Origin: Pithys albifrons albifrons
Taxonomy: Eukaryota > Chordata > Aves > Passeriformes > Thamnophilidae
Length of the DNA stretch: 64,000 bases
Direction: 5' to 3'
Assembly (NCBI RefSeq): GCF_047495875.1
Contig: NC_092460.1
Location: 36,556,054 to 36,620,053, forward strand
Each line of letters opens with the position of its first letter. Within the stretch, counting starts at the first letter, position 1. Position numbers and translations under genes: made by a program. Below, piece after piece: positions 32,401 to 45,590 of the stretch. The notes below the pieces were generated by a model. It did not search any database, had not been told where the DNA came from, and saw nothing but the letters and a program-made list of their open reading frames with translations.

Positions 32401-33203
32401 TCCTCCTTACCTTATCTTTCTGGGGGTTATTCTTCAGGATAGATCAGTTCAAAGGTGTCTCTTGATAATAGTGTTCTTAGAATAGTTTTACTCACCTTGT
32501 TAGGAAATTTCAGAAGCACCAAAGCATTTACAGTGTACTAAGTGCATTATACTAATGCTGTGTTTTGAATCTATCCCTTGCCCTTTATTTCTTTATTATT
32601 GTTTCGTTCTAAATTTGCATGCTTTTAATTACTTTTAAAATTACTACTTTTTTCTGGAAAAACATTTCTTATTTTTGGCTTCTAATGTTAAAAAGAATTA
32701 AATTCATACAGAAATAGGTATGCCTAAGAAAACACACAATATGCCTTGTGTTTCAGTAAAATCTTTCTGGAGATATTAACACTCATCCACCTAAATGTCA
32801 AGATGTGAGTTAAATTTAGAGTAAAATATGTGTAAATAAAGCCATCCAGGCCTTCAGCAGTTCCTGCTGCAGATTTCTCTACTTTTCCTTTTTTGAACTG
32901 TCCCTATCTTTGGTTATAGTGAATACTAAAATCCAAACGAACTGGAAGCAGGCAGTCATTTTTAATTTCTGGCTCTCATAATTAATAGAAACTGAAAGTG
33001 TGAGCAGAATATGATGCTTTTCAAATTATTGCAGGATTTGGTGTGTGTGCACAGTTGGCAATAGATATTCTAGAGCTTATTGGCAGGTTTAGAAGTATAT
33101 TTTGGATAAGCCAAGCAATTTAAGTGTTAAGATGTAGTACAGGATGTATCAAAAAAGGAAGTTCTCATAATATGTTGCTATAATGTTACTGCCCAGCAAA
33201 ACA
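26500..33203. other. Intergenic, no gene seen
   Basis: AT-rich sequence right of the provirus. It holds a possible MIR trace near 27825-27900 (weak), a three-copy 16-bp tandem repeat at 29787-29836, and homopolymer runs. No exon, RNA gene or domain-bearing frame was recognised; the frames at 28236-28490 and 30351-30664 have no family resemblance I can name. Confidence 0.65.
29787..29836. repeat. Three-copy tandem repeat, 16-bp unit
   Basis: Units AACAAAATTTTTGCCC, AACAAAATTCTCGCCC and AACAAAATTCTCATGCCC follow one another; the last has a 2-bp insertion. Confidence 0.85.
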
Positions 33204-33208
33204 CGGGA

Positions 33209-33336
33209 GGGGGGGGGGAAGGGAAAGGGAAGGGGAAAGGGAAAGGGAAAGGGAAAGGGAAAGGGAAAGGGAAAGGGAAAGGGAAAGGGAAAGGGAAAGG
33301 GAAAGGGAAAGGGAAAGGGAAAGGGAAAGGGAAAGG
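33209..33336 (+). repeat. (GGGAAA)n microsatellite with poly-G leader
   Basis: Ten G at 33209-33218, a short irregular part, then about 17 nearly perfect GGGAAA units to 33336. The + strand is pure purine. Regular G3 tracts with AAA loops are a textbook G-quadruplex pattern, and the purine mirror symmetry could also permit triplex DNA. The Lys-Gly and Phe-Pro frames across it are artefacts. Confidence 0.97.
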
Positions 33337-34403
33337 CAGAAGAAGGAGACATGGAGGCTCAGAAAATATTTTTAAGAAGTCAGAAACTTATTTTTTTCCT
33401 GGCATTGAGAACTCCTACAAAAATGGGAAGAAAAGCCCATTGGTTTCTTTTAAATGCACAGTGCAATGAAACAAAATAACTAAATGTAAATAATATCTGC
33501 ACATTACAATCACAAAACCTGTATTTTTCAAGTCATGAAACACAGCAGGAGGTGTGGTTATCTTAAGGAGGAGGGAAAGGGGGAATCAGTCCTGAGGGAT
33601 TTTATGAATCATAGCCAGATGCCTATAATCCCCTAGAGGTGTGATTATCTCATGACAACCATTTTCATTGGAGTTGTCTTATTGCAACCACCAAAGAAAA
33701 GGGTGGGGTGGTGGGGGAAGACTTGTTTTAACGGAGAGAGGAGATTTGGGGAGGAGAAAACAAAAAAAAATTGCAGATTTGAATGCTGAGCATTTTATTC
33801 AACGCCTCACATAAAATTTTCCCTCTTCTTTTACCTTTGACTCCAACAGACAAAATTTTCCCTAAACCTAGCTAAATTTATTTATCTCTAAGATAAAAAT
33901 GTAAGCAAGTAAATGTCACAATTACCCTGGGCCTGATTCTCAGCCAAAGTCTTGTATCAGAGTAAGTGGCACTCACACCTATCAACTCCACTAGTTTCAT
34001 CTAGCAAAGATCACAACTGAAATAAAGTTTGGTGACACTGGTGTCTTGGGGACAGAGCTCAGCAGTGGAGCTGGGGGAAGATTTCACATGAAACACAAAC
34101 CCAAGTAAATGTGTCTACTCAGTAATTTTTTAGAAGCTCAAAATTTGTCAGAAGATTTGAAAATCTTTCAAGAGTATCTGTACTTGATATTTTTTCTTGA
34201 CTTTTCTGCTTTCGTAGGCTATTCCATGATACAGGAAGACCTTCATAGCTCTGAGCTACCCAATACTAAAAAAATATCCTATGTTCATGAAATTATATTT
34301 ACCCAGAATTTGGGCATGTGTTTGGAAAGAACATTTTTGATTATCCACAGCAGATCACAGTGACTTATCTTCTGTTTGCCAAGAGACAATGTATAAAATC
34401 TTG
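33337..34403. other. Intergenic, no gene seen
   Basis: No coding signal was recognised. It contains a G/A-rich part at 33540-33770 and a GGGCCTGATTCTCAGCC motif at about 33929-33945 that recurs in similar form near 47690. Confidence 0.6.
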
Positions 34404-34876
34404 TCACAGAATCAGAGAATGGCTTGGATTGGAAGGCACCTTAAAGATCATCTTGTTCCAACATGCTTATCATGGGCAGGGACACCTTTCACTAGACCAG
34501 GTTGTTCTGAGCCACATCCAGCCTGGCCTTGAACCCTTACACAGTTTCCCTGGACAACCCATGCCAGTGCCTCACAGCAAAGAATTTTTTCCTAATATCC
34601 TTTCTAAACCTACTGTCTTTCAGTTTGAAGCCATTCCCCCTTGTCCTGTCACTACAAGCTCTTGTAAAAAGTCCCTCTCCCTCTTTTCTGTGGGCTCCAT
34701 TGAGGTACTGGAAGGTTGCAATTAGGTCACCCCAAAGCCTTCTCTTTTCCACTCTGAACAATCACAATTCTCTCAGCCATTCCTTGTAGGAGAAGTGCTC
34801 TATCCCAATAATCATCTCTGGACTCTCAAATAGGTCAATGTCCTTCCTATGCTGCGGACCCCAGGGCTGGATGTAT
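34404..34876 (-). mobile_element. CR1 LINE, 3'-end fragment
   Basis: About 470 bp in antisense orientation. Reading the + strand, it begins at the element's 3' end (CACAGAATCAGAGAATGGCT, GGATTGGAAGGCACCTTAAA, GATCATCTTGTTCCAAC), passes through GACACCTTTCACTAGACCAG, CCTGGCCTTGAACCC and CCCTTGTCCTGTCACTACA, and fades at CCCCAGGGCTGGATG. This is the standard 3'-UTR and end-of-ORF2 order of CR1. The element is truncated and moderately diverged, so it is dead. The frames of 135 and 86 residues within it are not host genes. Confidence 0.95.
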
Positions 34877-37800
34877 TTTATACATTTAAAAGCAACTATA
34901 CATATAGCCTTCCACAGAAAAGAAAAACCTTTGTATATATCTGAGAGATTAAGAAACATTTTTTGTACATTAAGAAAAAAAATTTAGAAGTCTAAGGGGA
35001 CAAGATTATTTGGCAATGCCTGCCATATATAATTATTTAATGGGTACTTTGTAGCAGAATATAGAGGTCCTAAATGATAGCTGAACTTTTCTGTGGTAGG
35101 TGTTATACATGCTAAGAGGTGATCGCTGCCCCCAGGAAATTTATAAACTAAATAAATATGACCAAGATTAAGCCAAGAGGACCGTTATTATCTTTAGTTT
35201 ACATATGCAGAACTGAAACACAAAGAGATAAAAATCTCTAAGTCCCACACCGAGCCTCTGGCAAAGCACAGTTCTCCTAAATCCTAATCCATTGCTAGCT
35301 CCTTCCTTTCAGCCATGTTCTTTTCAAAAAAGGAGTTGCTTAGATTCCACATGCAAAGCAAAGCCTGGGCAGTGAAAGACAGAAAGAAACAGCCATTTAG
35401 AACTGACCTAGGTAATTTTCAACCACAGATCTCAAAGAGCATTAGAGACAGGTAAGTCTCTTTTACACAGGGTGGATTGCTCAGGCAGAGAAATCAACTG
35501 TGGCTTCATAGCCAGTTCAAAAGCATGATATAGCTGAAGTCTACTGTCTCTGAATCTAACTGGATAGTCATGATCTTCATCACCTTGCAGAGCCTTTCAG
35601 CAATAGAATGGCTTAGACGTGATGACTCCTGTAGTGCTTTCAGTTGTCACAAGATGCAGCCCAGGACTAAGGAAGAGGGAACAGAGAAAGTCCTATTTTA
35701 CATCTCCCGGATGCTAGATCTGTGTTTTTCCTCTTTTCAGTATAAATTAACACCCCTCAGAAGGGCCTCTCTAATTTACCATGGCTTTGAATGACTTGTG
35801 ATCAACCAGAATAGTGGAGTGCTGTGCCCTCTCCCTCTGTCCTAATCAAGGGAATAGTGTGGGGTCATCATGCCAAACATATGCTACATCCTTCTTGTGA
35901 GGTGTATTCCACACGGGGTGATCAATCTAACCCTGTGGCTCCTTTCCAGCAGCTGAGCCAGCACAAAGAGAGCTGCACCAGGGCCCAGAAATGATGATGT
36001 CTCTCATTGTGGCCAACTTTTGTTTGCAGTGACATGAAAAACTTCTAGACTTTCTGTCTCTGTTACCCTGTTACATCTGCCTTGAATGGTCTCTGTCTTT
36101 TAAGTTCACTATATTGATATTGCTAGAGGCAGAAATGGTAACAGACAACTTATTTACTATAGAAGGTACAAATTAGGAAAAAAAAGCTACAAAATTCTAT
36201 TTAGAATACTGGGTATAACTGCAATTCATTTTTTGAAGAAGTTACTGCTATAAGTCTGTATCAGGTACCGTTCTCAGATGGAGAGATGCCAGCCCTTGCT
36301 TTATTTTCCTTCTCATTTGTCTTCCTTGTAAAGAGCTTTTATGTTCTGTATAAGCCAAGATCAGAAGAGAAACGAGAATGAGAAAAAAAAATCAGGAAAT
36401 AATAGCCACATCACTCCATAGTCTTTCCTTGAAATTAGCTCTAAGTCACATATTAGCCATTAACTCCTTTGACCTGTTCCTCTTTGAAAGATAGGTTCCA
36501 CTTTAGGTTTCAACCTAAAACTTCAGTATCTTCAGCACTGACATAATCTTAATTGGTTTCTATATTTCTAAAAAGGCATAAATGGGTATTTGAAAGTAAA
36601 TTATAGAAAAAACATATTTTCAAGGTAAGCCAAATAATCTTAAAATCAGCTCTTGAAAAACCCCAGAAATAAAATAGCACTTGGTAGCTGCTGTAGTAAT
36701 GATCTGAAACATTTAACTTAAATATATGCACTCAAGAAATCACTGTATCATGTGTTTAAAGTGTTGGGTTCAAATGCTAATTGGAGTATAAGTTGAGAAA
36801 TCCAAACACAAGTCAATTTTGGTAAGAACGTGAAGGCATTTATCAAAAAGATTTCAAAATGTTGATGTGAAGCCTCCTGGGATTGTTATGGGTACACAGA
36901 AGATATGAACATAAAAACATAGTTCATCTGTTCAAATGCTGATTACATTCTGTTTATTTCAAGATGCAACAAATTTCTGCTTTTTTCATTTTTTTTTCAA
37001 AGATCAGTATCTATTTTTCAAGACCCACATGGGTGTTCTGAGTCCTGCCTCAGTGAATTAGTGAGGAAACAGTCAGGTAACCATATGACAAATAGAGGAT
37101 CACTTCTCTGATGGAAAACTTAGGAAGAGACAACATACCTGGACTGCAGTCACAACCCGCACTGTGGTCACAGAGGAGGATGCCACTTGGTCACCTCTCA
37201 AGTTCTTGCCTCCAGGAGAGGTGGCAGCTCACAGCTTTTGTGGGGTTTGGCACTCAGCCTCTTTGCCTCTCTCAGCGGTGTCACTCGGAACATTGACCAC
37301 TGCAGTGGCCGTGCCAAAGCTTCAGCATGAGTGGCCGCGTCTTGCAGCAGCACAGGCTCCAGCAAAGAGCCGGCATCGACTGCTGCCCGTACCAAAACTG
37401 CTGTGTACCTCAGACAGCAGTGACTCCAGACAACTCATTCTCAAAACAAAATCCTTTGGGAGGCAAGGATTTCTATGCCCACCTTTCTAAAAATGCTGCT
37501 TAAAAATGAATTTACCCTCCACTACAGTACTTTGCTACTCCAGAATATATTGTTCCTTCAGAATGGGACAAAGTATCAAAATGGCTGCACTCTTCAGAGA
37601 GAGTAAAAGGCATCTCAGGTTATTTAACTGTGGACACTAACTAAAGTAGTGCAGCATGAAGATCACCTCTAGCTTAAGACATCAGCATCCTAAAAGCCAT
37701 ATGGTGGCTATGCAAAGGCAGGGGACTTTCACCTTAGCTGGAATTAAAAGCTTACCTCAAGGTTTCCCAGTGGAAAATTCAATTGAAAGAATATTTTTTG

Positions 37801-40800
37801 TCGTAGTAAAAAGAAATAGAATTAATATTTTCAAGAAAAATCTATTTTTCAATTAAAAAATGTTTTGTACTTTTTCAACTAGCCCCACAGTTATGTGAAC
37901 GCTGCTTGGTACCTTTGTTTTCTTTCCATCAATAAAGCAGTAAAAGTTGAACCCAGACCCTAAAGCAACAATAGTAACTGATATATTTCCTAGAAATACA
38001 CATTGTCCCCAATACGTCTAAAGGATATCAGATACAGACACTAAGCAATCCAGAACTAACTTCCCATTGAATAAAAGAAGAGATGGTATAAAAGACTCAT
38101 CTTTAGGATATGGATCTATGGATCAATGCCTTCATGTGAATATTCACACTCATTCAGTGACTATGATACGTTACCTTCAGTGAACGAGGAAGATCTTCCA
38201 TGCAAGCCCAGAAAAAAAATCTCCCTGTGACATCCCTCTATTAGAGAAATAATGACTGCATGAATTTTTAGAGTCCAAATACAGAGCACTTGATCTTGTA
38301 GCTTTAAAGTTCTTTCATGCATGCTTGTTTTTTCTTGGTTTTTTGGTTTTGGGTTTTTTTGTTGTTTTTTTTTTTTTTTTGTCAGTGAATATGTATACAT
38401 AGCTTTCACAGGATATAAGGGACAGTAAGTATGCTTCAGCATATGGTGAAAGCATATGGTTGGCTGCTTTTCTGCCTATACCTCTTTTATTTATTTATTT
38501 TAAAATATGTGATTCATATTATTAGTCAAGACCTCTCTAATTTACATGGCTATAAATATGATAGATTAATTATTCTTAATTTTTAAAATATTATTTATTA
38601 TTGTCTGAGGTTAAGGAGTATGCACAAGACAGGAAAAGAAATGGGCTGAGTTTCTTACTGATGTAATTGAACTAAGCAGTACCAGTACTTTAGATCAGAG
38701 AACTACCATGTATATTGTGCAGGAATCTTTGATTTGTCAGACAGATTCTGAATCTGGATTCCTCCTAATGGGGCCAGTTTCACAAACACTGTGCCTCACC
38801 TGAAAAATCCACTGCACAGGCTCGAAGGACACACCCATGTGGGTAGAGCCCTTCCCAAATCTTCATTCGTGAAGCCAAGCCATACATACATTCCTCCTAA
38901 TATAGTCCATATGATTCTGCAGGAGTTAAAAATGGAAAGCAATGAACATAGAGGTCTGGCTTGTTGGTTCCTTGTCCAGTAAGTCATCAAAGAGAGAAGA
39001 AGCAGAGAAATCCTGTCTATGTGCTGGTGAGGAGCCTGCAGATAGAGGCAAGAGGAACAGGAAAAATGGTAATTGCAGGGAGACTACTATGTTTCTATAT
39101 AATTGTCTTATTTTAAAACATTCCCATCATAAGAGTTGAGTGATGCAGCAGAAATTTTTCCCTGATTTTCAAACTATTTCAAATTCAATTTGAAATACAC
39201 TCCAAAACAAGGAATAGTCACATGGCAAAGAATTATAAAAAAATATATTAAGTGTCATTATTTACTGTTCTATAACCAATAAGCTTGTTGGATCACAGTC
39301 CAATTGCTAATACACTGGTGTCAGCCACCTCACGCTACTCACTGTGTCTTGACTCTGTTTTTTTACTGTTTCTCTCCTGAAGGGCCAAGGACTTGATTGA
39401 ACAGGGAAATCTCCCATCCTTTTTGATCAGAGGCTTTCTGTCTGTCATTACCTTTTCTGTAGGAGAGAGGTGACAGCTCCCATTTGGATTACTACCTCAG
39501 GAGATCAGATGCCTGATCTGAAATCCCTACTTCACAACAGATTTCTAATGTGAGCTTAAATATGTCACTTTGCCTTTTTTGCACCTCAATTCCTTAACAT
39601 TAGCAAAGGAATCAGCGCACATCCCCACCCCTGAGGGCTAGACTGTGGGGTGCTCCAAGGTCAAGGGGACATCTAAGTAGCTCAGCCAGGTGTAGGACTT
39701 ATCAATCCAGCATTTCAAAGGCACTTAACTCACAATGAGAGATTTAATATTTTCAAGAAACAGTTCACTTTTTTAATATAAGTTTTATCATTATTTCTTT
39801 AAACAGCTTACAAAATACCACATACAATTTTCAGGACTTGATCTTTTTATCTGTCTTTTACTGTAAACTCTCTGTTTTGGTGTAAAGTGAAGTTTGACCA
39901 AGAGGCATTACATCTATGCTGGCAGCAAGTCTGTGGATGTTGATATGCCAGGCAGGAGGTAGGTGATTTTTCTGGAGACATCATTCACTTTCTCTAAGGC
40001 AAAACATGAAATAAAAAGTATAGAATGACCTTGCACTAATAAGCCTCTGCCTCAAGACAATGATTAAACCTGGTAGCGCAAGGGTTGGTTTATGAGTAAT
40101 ATCAGCTAAGGCACTAATGAAAGTACTCCATTAAAAAAATGTATAACTTAGGGACTTGTCTGCATTGAGAAATTTGGTCACTGCTGTTGCTGCATTAATA
40201 TGATCTGAAGTGCAAACAGGGAGGTATATCCAGGTATTGCAGCTGGCTCTTATTTCTAACTAAACTAATCAGCTGGAGGTCCTGCACAATTTGCCAGGAA
40301 TGAAATCTGGACGTGAAATCTGCACTTCAAACCTAGTTCTAGCTTAAGGACTTTATTGTCCAAAGGTTTCTCATCATCAGTGTAGCTGCAATATTACTGC
40401 CATGTCCTGTGACTTGTATGTTATGACTTGAATTGGTTTGTCCTGCTCAAACGTCATTGTACTTATTCAAAATGTTATTCCTATATTCAGGAATATCATA
40501 AGAAAGATCCATTTGAAAACATGTGCACCAGCCTGGGTCACAAATTAAATTGTCTATTTGTGTTCTTCATTAAAGTTGTTCTGAAAGAAAATTAATTTTC
40601 CTCATTTCATTTGAAAATTTCCATGGAAAAATAGACTTGGATACTGTTGGTATTGATTCACACATACCCACAGATCTGTTGTGCATGCACAGCAGGTGTG
40701 ATTGGACCAGTCCATGCCAGGGTTACTGTGATATGTGCAAATCAGCTGCTGTGCACATGTACGGGACCAAAGCTGCTACCTCTAAATTGGGAAATTCTGC

Positions 40801-43100
40801 CAGCTTGTGGGCAACAAGCAAGACAACAATAAAATCAAACTGGCTGCAGAGAAAGCCCTTGAATTGCAACATACTAATTTAGAAGAATAAGACCTCAACA
40901 TATGTAAAGTACAGTTCCTTTGAGGTTCAGTGGCACCCTTTTGAATTGTAGTATTTCAGTGGTACACTTAAATCTTTTAGCCAGTGATTGAAAAAAAGCC
41001 AAAGAAAAGTATAAATCTCTTGTCATATGTGCAGACAATTAGGGGTATTTTACCTGGGAAATTACTTATCTCTGTGATTTTAATATTTTTGAAAATTTTG
41101 GTTTTAATTAGAAACATTTTGGTGGGAAATTCCAAGTAGCTGCAACAGAGTTTGTCCAGTGCCTCTAAAAATTGCTATACAACTAACAAAAAGAAAGAAA
41201 ATTAAACAGTAAAGTACCACTGGCCTGTGATATAATATAGGTTATGTATGTTCCTTCTTCATTGCAAAAGTTTAAAAGGATTGCTATAACCATCAAATAC
41301 CTTTTTATTTTACAAATTATATTAAAAATTGAGCACCAATGAAGGTTACTGAGGGTTATTTCCCCCTCATACCATATTTAACCATGGGCATGTTAAAACT
41401 GTTTGGAGGAGGGGAGTAAGAAAACAAATACATCACTTGCAGGAGAAAAACGTTATTACGCTATTTTTTAAGAAACTTGATCTTCTATAGAGTAGAGCTC
41501 AAATATGAATTTATCAGGGCAAATTTGATGTTGTCTATCCTTTGCTAAAAATATTAAAGCCATTTTTAATGTGATGTGACACACAGTGTAGTGGAAAGGC
41601 ATCTATTTGAAAAAGGTAAATGAAAAGCAAAGAAGAGTTCTCTGTGTAATTCTGACTCTTACCCATGACTTGGACTTATCTTTTCAAATAGTGAAATGAA
41701 AGAATCTGTAGTTTCTGTGATTTTCTATATTCAGTTGCAGCTCTAAATTGCTAAAGTAGAAGAGTATCAAAAAGGAAAGAAGATAAAATTTATTTTCTGA
41801 CATAAGGACTCTTTTTTGCTCCTGGCCATGAAAGTTAAAGCAAAGCTTCAACAAAATATCAGAATGAAACACAAACAGCTGCTGCATTTCAGGCCAATCT
41901 TACAAACTGAAAACAGTGATTTTCCTACAACCATATAAAACAAACTTCAGAATGTGGATTTTCTGTGTTAAAATTTGATTTGCAGGCAATTCCTCATGCT
42001 CTTCTACTTGCACTTTAACTCCCCTTTTGTAACTTAGTCCTCCACAAGGTATGACTTTGTATTTTTATTTGAACAAATCAAGAGAAAAATTTTTAGATAA
42101 ACACATTAGTCAGTACTTTGTACATATATCCCAAGGTCACTCTGAAATGTTTCTTTCTACCACAAAACACTTATTCATTTCCCAGCCACTGTGAGCACAG
42201 GAGATCATCCTCCCGGGGTCACTGAACACACTCCATGCCTTGGAGAAGAGTCATGTTATTGGGGTTAGTGTCATACTTTCCCCTTTACCTTCTACTCAGC
42301 CCCATTGCTGCTTGACAAAGGTGGGACCAAAGTGTGTAGGGGCAGGGTAAAACACGCTGGAGTCTCAACACTAAAGCCGGAGCCTCCAGATTACCCAGCA
42401 GAAGTCAAAAGCCACTGAGTTTAAACAGTTCCAGTTCTTGTGGGCTCCTGGTGGGCTGCTCCAGCAGCACCTGCATCTCTCCACAGAGCTTGGCTTTCAC
42501 ACACAGCACTAAAATCTGTGAGAAATGGGATTTTCACAGCCTAATATGGGCTGCCTGGTCAGAAATCCCATCCAAATAGCCTGGAACAACAGGAAGGAGA
42601 AAGTTTTGCCCATGTAACACTGGCTACCAGCTGAAGGACGGAAAGGTGCATGCACAGGAAGCAGCACACAGCCCTGGGTACGGCACCAAAGGGATGTGGA
42701 GTAGCACCAGTCTTTCACCACATCCCTCACGACCTGCTGAAGGGACCAGTCCCATTCCTCTGGCCAGATGGCACAGTGTAGCCCATTTACAGTGCTCTGC
42801 CCATGTGTACATTTGAAGGGATCTCTGATTCAATATTTACCACACAGATATTTGCCCCTCCTGTCTTTCAGGTTTCTCTACCAGACTCTGTGATGTGCTC
42901 AACACTTGTCCATGCATTATTTTCCACATGGTCATAGTCTTCGTATTCTGATCGTGGATTTTTATCTAGGGTGCTTTACTTCTAGCAGCATACAAGACTG
43001 TGCTCCAACTTTTCAGCATGCAGAAGTCCACCTCTACATATGCCCAGGAAAATTCTTGCAGCTGTAAACATTCTGTCTACACTCTCACAAAAGGGCCAGA
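34877..43100. other. Intergenic, no gene seen
   Basis: AT-rich with a probable MIR relic at 35181-35270, a T-rich run at 38336-38382, a weak MIR-like trace near 39540-39610, and an unexplained GC-richer patch at about 37130-37480. No exons were recognised. If the order known from other amniotes holds, MGST1 would be the next gene on this side; I did not find its exons. Confidence 0.6.
35181..35270 (-). mobile_element. Probable MIR-type SINE relic
   Basis: CGTTATTATCTTTAGTTTAC, then ATATGCAGAACTGAAACACA, AAGAGATAAAAATCTCTAAG, and TCCCACACCGAGCCTCTGGC follows the antisense MIR order (TATTATCCCCATTTTACA, GATGAGGAAACTGAGGCACA, GAGAGGTTAAGTAACTTG, TCACACAGCTAGTAAGTGGC) with many mismatches. Confidence 0.55.
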
Positions 43101-43211
43101 GTCAAAGAATATTCTGAGCTGGAAGGGCCCCATGTCAAGTTCAGTAGGGATCAAAGCCACAACCTTGGTGTTATCAGCACCTTGCTCTAATCAACCGAAC
43201 TAATCTCAGTC
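43101..43211 (-). mobile_element. tRNA-Ile-derived SINE with CR1-like tail (TguSINE1-type)
   Basis: On the minus strand a tRNA-Ile-like head reads ATTAGTTCGGTTGATTAGAG, then CAAGGTGCTGATAACACCAA, then GGTTGTGGCTTTGATCCCTA. These cover the A box, the anticodon region (GATAACACCAAG after GTGCT) and the B box of a tRNA-Ile. It is followed by GGGCCCTTCCAGCTCAGAAT and ATTCTTTGACTCT, which resembles a CR1 3' end. This structure matches the oscine songbird SINE family mobilised by CR1. The anticodon loop reads GCTGATAAC where functional tRNA-Ile has GCTAATAAC, and the arms carry mismatches, so it is not a working tRNA gene. Confidence 0.88.
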
Positions 43212-45544
43212 CAAACTCTTATGAAACCATGAGACTCTTTTTTTTGTCCGTGACTCTTAAGAAATAATATATTTCTTGAAAATGGCCATGACAATGAAAG
43301 AACATTTTTGCAATCCAAAATCATTGTTCTTAGACAACACAGTCCCAAGTTACTGCCCTGCAGCAAAAAGCCCTTGTGATATATAGGTGCAAGATGGTTT
43401 CAGGGGTGTTGTGATACTACTGTAAGACTGGGTTGGGTAAAGGGAGTAAGATGGTGCCTTCACATCCATACTGTGTATTGGCTCAGTCCCTAAATTAATG
43501 TAACTGCCAATCCACTTCCAGATTTTCTTGAGAGGCAGATCCAGCTCAACCAGAAGAGATCTCAGGAGCAATCTAATATGTGCATGCAATGGTGTTAAAC
43601 TGGCAGCATAAACACACTCTTCTGCTGGGATCAAAACCTGAATATTACTCAGCTAATAATGCAAAACCTGAGTACTGGAAAGAGGAAATATATGCCTTCT
43701 CCCGTCTAAATCTTTTTTATTGCATCTGCATATGGCTGTTCCTCTGGAACTCAGTGACAGCCAAGGAGCAAGTAAATCAAGCCCACAGCAACTAGAACTG
43801 GGAAAGTACATACATATCATGCAGCAATCTCACTGACAGTATGTGTTTCAGTGGACCTGCACCCCATTGAAGAGGTCATTTTGAAAATCAAAAATCTAAT
43901 TGTTAATATTGCAACTGATAAAAATATATGAATTAGCAATTTTCCACATGTGATTGAGAACCTGGAAATCTGTGTACTAACAAAAAATGCCTAATGGTGG
44001 CAGATTCTACAAGAATCTACAGCTCTATCAGGTAATTCATAGGGATACACTAATTATCAATATTTGAAAAACATTGTCTAAATATGATTTGAGAAGCCAA
44101 GCATTTAGAAACTCTTCTCTCTATGCTACAGTTAAATATAACAAATATTAAAACTTAAAAATACAATTCTCCATATCTAAAAACTTTGGAGCTATTGGTG
44201 TAAACAGCAAAATTCTTCCTTATCTTCAGGAAACAAAACTGCAGCCCTACAGTTTCTGGCATCCTTCAGGCTGCTTCAGTATTCCCTTTTTTTTGTTTTT
44301 TTTTTTTTTGAGATCTTACCTTTTTTGTGTTTACATGCCTGAACATCAATAAGAGGATGCATTTGCAGTAGGAATGTTTAGGAACATGTGAAAACATGTT
44401 GGGACATGGTGGTAGTTACACTGTTTCAGGCATTTTTTCCACATGACTTCTGTGGGGTTCTTCTTTTGGTCTGTAATTTATTGTCTGTATTCAGCTAACA
44501 GGCCTAGAGGCCTCCAAGTCTCTGATGTTATGTTACAAAATTATGGTATGCTTTAAATGCTTCTCCATTCTGATACTTCAGGATATCAGAGACACTGGTG
44601 AAGAATGATTCATTATCAAGAACAGTAAACTCCAGCCTAGTACAAGGTTCAGAACGAGCTTTATTAAGGCTCCCATTTGGTTAGAAAATTCCCTGAGACC
44701 TCGCTTAAGTAGTATAATTCCATGCAATGAAATCAATTCTGTTAACAAACACAGCAATTATTTTTGTATTTGAAAACACACAGAAAAAACACTGCTACTT
44801 GAACTGCAGCCACTTCTGCAGCAGGAATATTTTTTGTTTCAAAAGAAGGAATATTGCAAAAGGGAGTGGAGAACTGTGATCATGTATTATTTTGTTGCAC
44901 CCAAAATGAAAATGCAACATGCAGGTAGAAGTAAGTGACAACTCCCATTCTCCAACTCCAAATTTCTGTCTTAATGGTACACAACAGGTTAAATCAGTAT
45001 GGAGAAAATACTGTATTATTCAATCTTGTAATAAATTTCTGCAGGCAATATTCAGTAGCTCAGTTCAACCACTAGCCCCACTGGAGAGTTTTAGTACTCT
45101 GAAGATTAAGATTAAATTCAGAAATAGCAAAGCAAAATTTTCTAGTTTTTCCAAGGGGCAGGAGGAGGATTATATATCCCTCTTACGTGTACAAAATAAG
45201 TTTTCATTATTCAAGAGTTCTTCCATAGATCAGTCACAAAGACAAGTGTGCTTTTTCCTGCAGTAAGCACGAACACTACCTTCATGACACAATGAGGTTT
45301 TGATAAACAGAAGCCTTTTAAGTAACATTATAGAAGTAACCATTTTTCCTTCATACCCTTTCAAAGGGGCACTGGCATTTTCAAAATGGCACACATGAAT
45401 TACATACCAATCTAATGATCATACAGCACATGGGAAATTTACTCCTAAAAGGCTTCTATTGTAAAAGGGTAGTCAATTTACATGTCAAAGTAAGGAGGTC
45501 TGAACAGAAGGAAAGCCTGAATATTGTCACTTACACCAGTGTGT

Positions 45545-45590
45545 CACCACAGACTTCACTTTACTTACACCACAGACTTCACTGACTTTA
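45545..45590. repeat. 23-bp tandem duplication
   Basis: CACCACAGACTTCACT plus TTACTTA at 45545-45567 is followed by CACCACAGACTTCACT plus GACTTTA at 45568-45590. Confidence 0.85.

Noticed and set aside
33149..33479. Lys-Gly and Phe-Pro repeat proteins
   Set aside because: Direct translation of the GGGAAA hexanucleotide array on either strand.
38336..38382. Poly-T tract as the tail of a minus-strand processed pseudogene
   Set aside because: No gene-like sequence or target duplication was recognised next to it; treated as low complexity.
43140..43211. Functional tRNA-Ile gene
   Set aside because: The tRNA-like head has mismatches in the arms and anticodon loop and is fused to a CR1-like tail, so it is a SINE.
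44919..45266. 115-codon frame as a possible gene
   Set aside because: Low-complexity Ser/Lys composition, no family resemblance, and an AT-rich desert context.
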